A stretch of DNA of 7,102 nt from positions 1 to 7,102 of the forward strand of contig JAQYVG010000179.1 of NCBI GenBank assembly GCA_030145595.1, read 5' to 3'. Under the pieces are notes generated by a model. That model was not told the DNA's origin and searched no databases. It was given only the letters and a program-made list of their open reading frames with translations. Below, piece after piece: positions 6,304-7,102 of the stretch. The position numbers and the translations under genes are program-made. Source of the stretch: Desulfobacterales bacterium. GTDB taxonomy: Bacteria > Desulfobacterota > Desulfobacteria > Desulfobacterales > UBA11574. Position 1 is the first letter of the stretch. Every line of letters begins with the position of its first letter.

Positions 6304-6314
6304 AATTATAAATT

Positions 6315-6746
6315 ATGATGAAATGGGCAACAGTTTTTTCTATTATATTTATTGCATTTCTTATTTCAATATCGGTTCCATTTAACCTTGTGATTGCACC
6401 AGCTCGTAAATTTCAGGTAGTTGATGAAAATAAAAAGCTAATAAAGAAATTTTCAGTTAGACAGCACTGGTATCAGTCTTCATTGGATTTTAGTGGAGAT
6501 ACAGATGTTATAATTATAAAGGATGGGAAGGTAGAATTTCCAAAAAGATCAGTAAAAACTAATTTAGTCTCTTTGATTTTAGGGGCTATAAACCAATTTT
6601 CAAGTGTAGGTATTCACGCAAGTTATACTTCCAATGAAAGTATTGGAATATTTGATTCTGGATACACTGATAAATGGTTGTATAATGGAAAAGGTTTAGA
6701 GGCAGGATTTGTAGTATTAAATAAAAAAACAAAACCAAATAAATAA
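6315..6746 (+). CDS. Small membrane-anchored or secreted protein, possible carboxypeptidase-regulatory-like beta-sandwich
   Basis: A 143-aa protein. Residues 4-28 are a long hydrophobic segment after MMK, fitting a single membrane anchor or uncleaved signal; no lipobox cysteine is present. The rest should lie outside the cytoplasm. The pattern FQVVDENKKLIKKFSVRQHW followed by DTDVIIIKDGKVEFPKRSVK resembles small carboxypeptidase-regulatory-like (transthyretin-type) domains, in which a variable strand is followed by a DGxVxFPxR turn. This fold call is from pattern only. Codon use is strongly AT-rich (AAA, ATA, TTT, TTA, AAT prevail), unlike the metabolic genes on the left, which points to acquisition from elsewhere. 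ATG 6315 and 6318 are adjacent and neither has a visible Shine-Dalgarno sequence. An 18-bp palindrome sits just upstream. Function unknown; such proteins are common in accessory regions and gene cassettes. Confidence 0.65.
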   Translation: MMKWATVFSIIFIAFLISISVPFNLVIAPARKFQVVDENKKLIKKFSVRQHWYQSSLDFSGDTDVIIIKDGKVEFPKRSVKTNLVSLILGAINQFSSVGIHASYTSNESIGIFDSGYTDKWLYNGKGLEAGFVVLNKKTKPNK

Positions 6747-6920
6747 TTTTTATAAATGTTGAATAAGTAGTTTAAATTGTAAATAATTTATGCATAACAA
6801 TTTCATGGAGATAGACGGGCTGTTACCGCCGTTTTGTAATTTATAACAGTTATTGGCATCTAAATTTATTTCAAGTTCATTGCTGGTAATCCGCCCGCCA
6901 CTCATGAATACGTTAACCCA

Positions 6921-7102
6921 ATGCATGATACCTGCCTTCCACCAATCAAAAAACGAAGCCCAAAATATTTGCGATTGCCTTACCTTATCTTCAACGATTA
7001 TCGTAAAGCCCTGCAGCCGGAGGACAGCCTGTTGGTTTATTATGCAGGCCACGGCTGGTTGGACGAGCAGGCCGACGAAGGCTATTGGCTGCCGGTGGAG
7101 GC
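6921..7102 (+). pseudogene. Caspase-like (peptidase C14) coding remnant, N-terminal part missing, runs off the window
   Basis: From about 6990 the plus-strand frame reads FNDYRKALQPEDSLLVYYAGHG, the central beta strand and catalytic-His motif (YYAGHG, His codon at 7050-7052) of caspase-fold peptidases. It is followed by GWLDEQADEGYWLPVEA, typical of bacterial caspase-like proteins, up to the window edge. Full domains have about 70-90 residues before this His, starting with a strand like ALVIGxNxY. Here the same frame upstream (open from 6864, first ATG 6921) has unrelated, proline-rich codons, and I find no trace of the missing part in the other frames. The homologous part therefore begins abruptly near 6980-6990, indicating a 5' deletion or rearrangement junction. 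The catalytic Cys would lie beyond the window. The 174 bp between the previous gene and 6921 hold only AT-rich sequence with short palindromes (TTATGCATAA at 6788-6797, ATAAC-A-GTTAT at 6843-6853). Confidence 0.72.

Larger units (their letters stand above)
5756..6314. other. 559-bp AT-rich stretch without a convincing gene
   Basis: No reading frame here looks like a protein. The longest plus-strand frame (5839-6027, 62 codons) has no ribosome binding site, no recognisable motif and a composition typical of chance. I see no tRNA fold or complete transposase. An isolated inverted pair ATGCAAG (5781-5787) and CTTGCAT (5838-5844) flanks 50 bases. The right half holds a cluster of inverted repeats (6048-6163), a lone TATAAT (6225-6230) without a matching -35 box, and a perfect palindrome (6286-6303), each listed separately. 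The change from the balanced composition of the metabolic genes to AT-rich sequence runs across this stretch and suggests acquired or decayed DNA. Confidence 0.6.

Noticed and set aside
6788..6860. Integron attC-like site: GCATAACAATTTC resembles the left part of an attC, with GTTATTGGC about 60 bases downstream
   Set aside because: The left-arm bases after the AAC core are not complementary to the bases before the putative right core, and the right core does not fit GTTRRRY. A covariance-model search for attC (for example HattCI or IntegronFinder) would decide.
6750..7052. 100-codon minus-strand frame across the caspase remnant
   Set aside because: It lies antisense to the clear caspase-like sequence, has no ribosome binding site I can support and shows no family motif.
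5222..7102. A complete new defence system made of the XXXCH protein, small membrane protein and caspase
   Set aside because: Spacing is wide, there is no operon structure, the caspase is truncated, and base composition differs between the genes.

Overview
The window looks like a chromosomal segment from a Gram-negative, probably anaerobic bacterium of the Desulfobacterota (delta-proteobacterial sulfate-reducer-like) group. This is inference. It rests on a protein with the C-terminal CH signature of the XXXCH/GAK family, known mainly from such bacteria, and on the style of an intergenic repeat. There is no rRNA or tRNA gene to fix the taxonomy.

Left part (43-5045), balanced base composition, metabolic genes. 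A divergent aldehyde dehydrogenase superfamily gene (minus strand, start at 1236) and an FAD-dependent amine-oxidase/phytoene-desaturase-like gene (plus strand, start at 1350) are transcribed away from a shared AT-rich region. After a 214-bp gap come a sn-glycerol-1-phosphate dehydrogenase family gene and a glycerophosphodiester phosphodiesterase gene. These two overlap by four bases (ATGA) and are almost certainly one operon. Together the genes suggest glycerophosphate/lipid metabolism, but no prenyl-glyceryl-phosphate synthase is in view, so the pathway is open.

The 214-bp gap holds a composite simple repeat (CGGAG triplet, a hairpin, two perfect 14-bp units). It also holds a 43-codon gene fragment resembling the N-terminus of Pycsar-type membrane effectors, cut off exactly where the G1P dehydrogenase gene begins.

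Middle (5046-5755). A small gap with minor dyads is followed by a 177-aa gene for an XXXCH-domain protein with an amphi-Trp-like N-terminal part. The other GAK-system genes are not present.

Right part (5756-7102), an AT-rich accessory region. About 560 bp without a convincing gene carries a cluster of inverted repeats (6048-6163) and an 18-bp perfect palindrome (6286-6303) just before a 143-aa AT-rich gene for a small membrane-anchored protein. The window ends inside a caspase-like (peptidase C14) coding sequence that lacks its N-terminal half and is therefore a remnant or a rearrangement junction. Fragments of two immune/cell-death-type families (Pycsar-like effector and caspase) suggest turnover of accessory genes. 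I see no complete new defence system.
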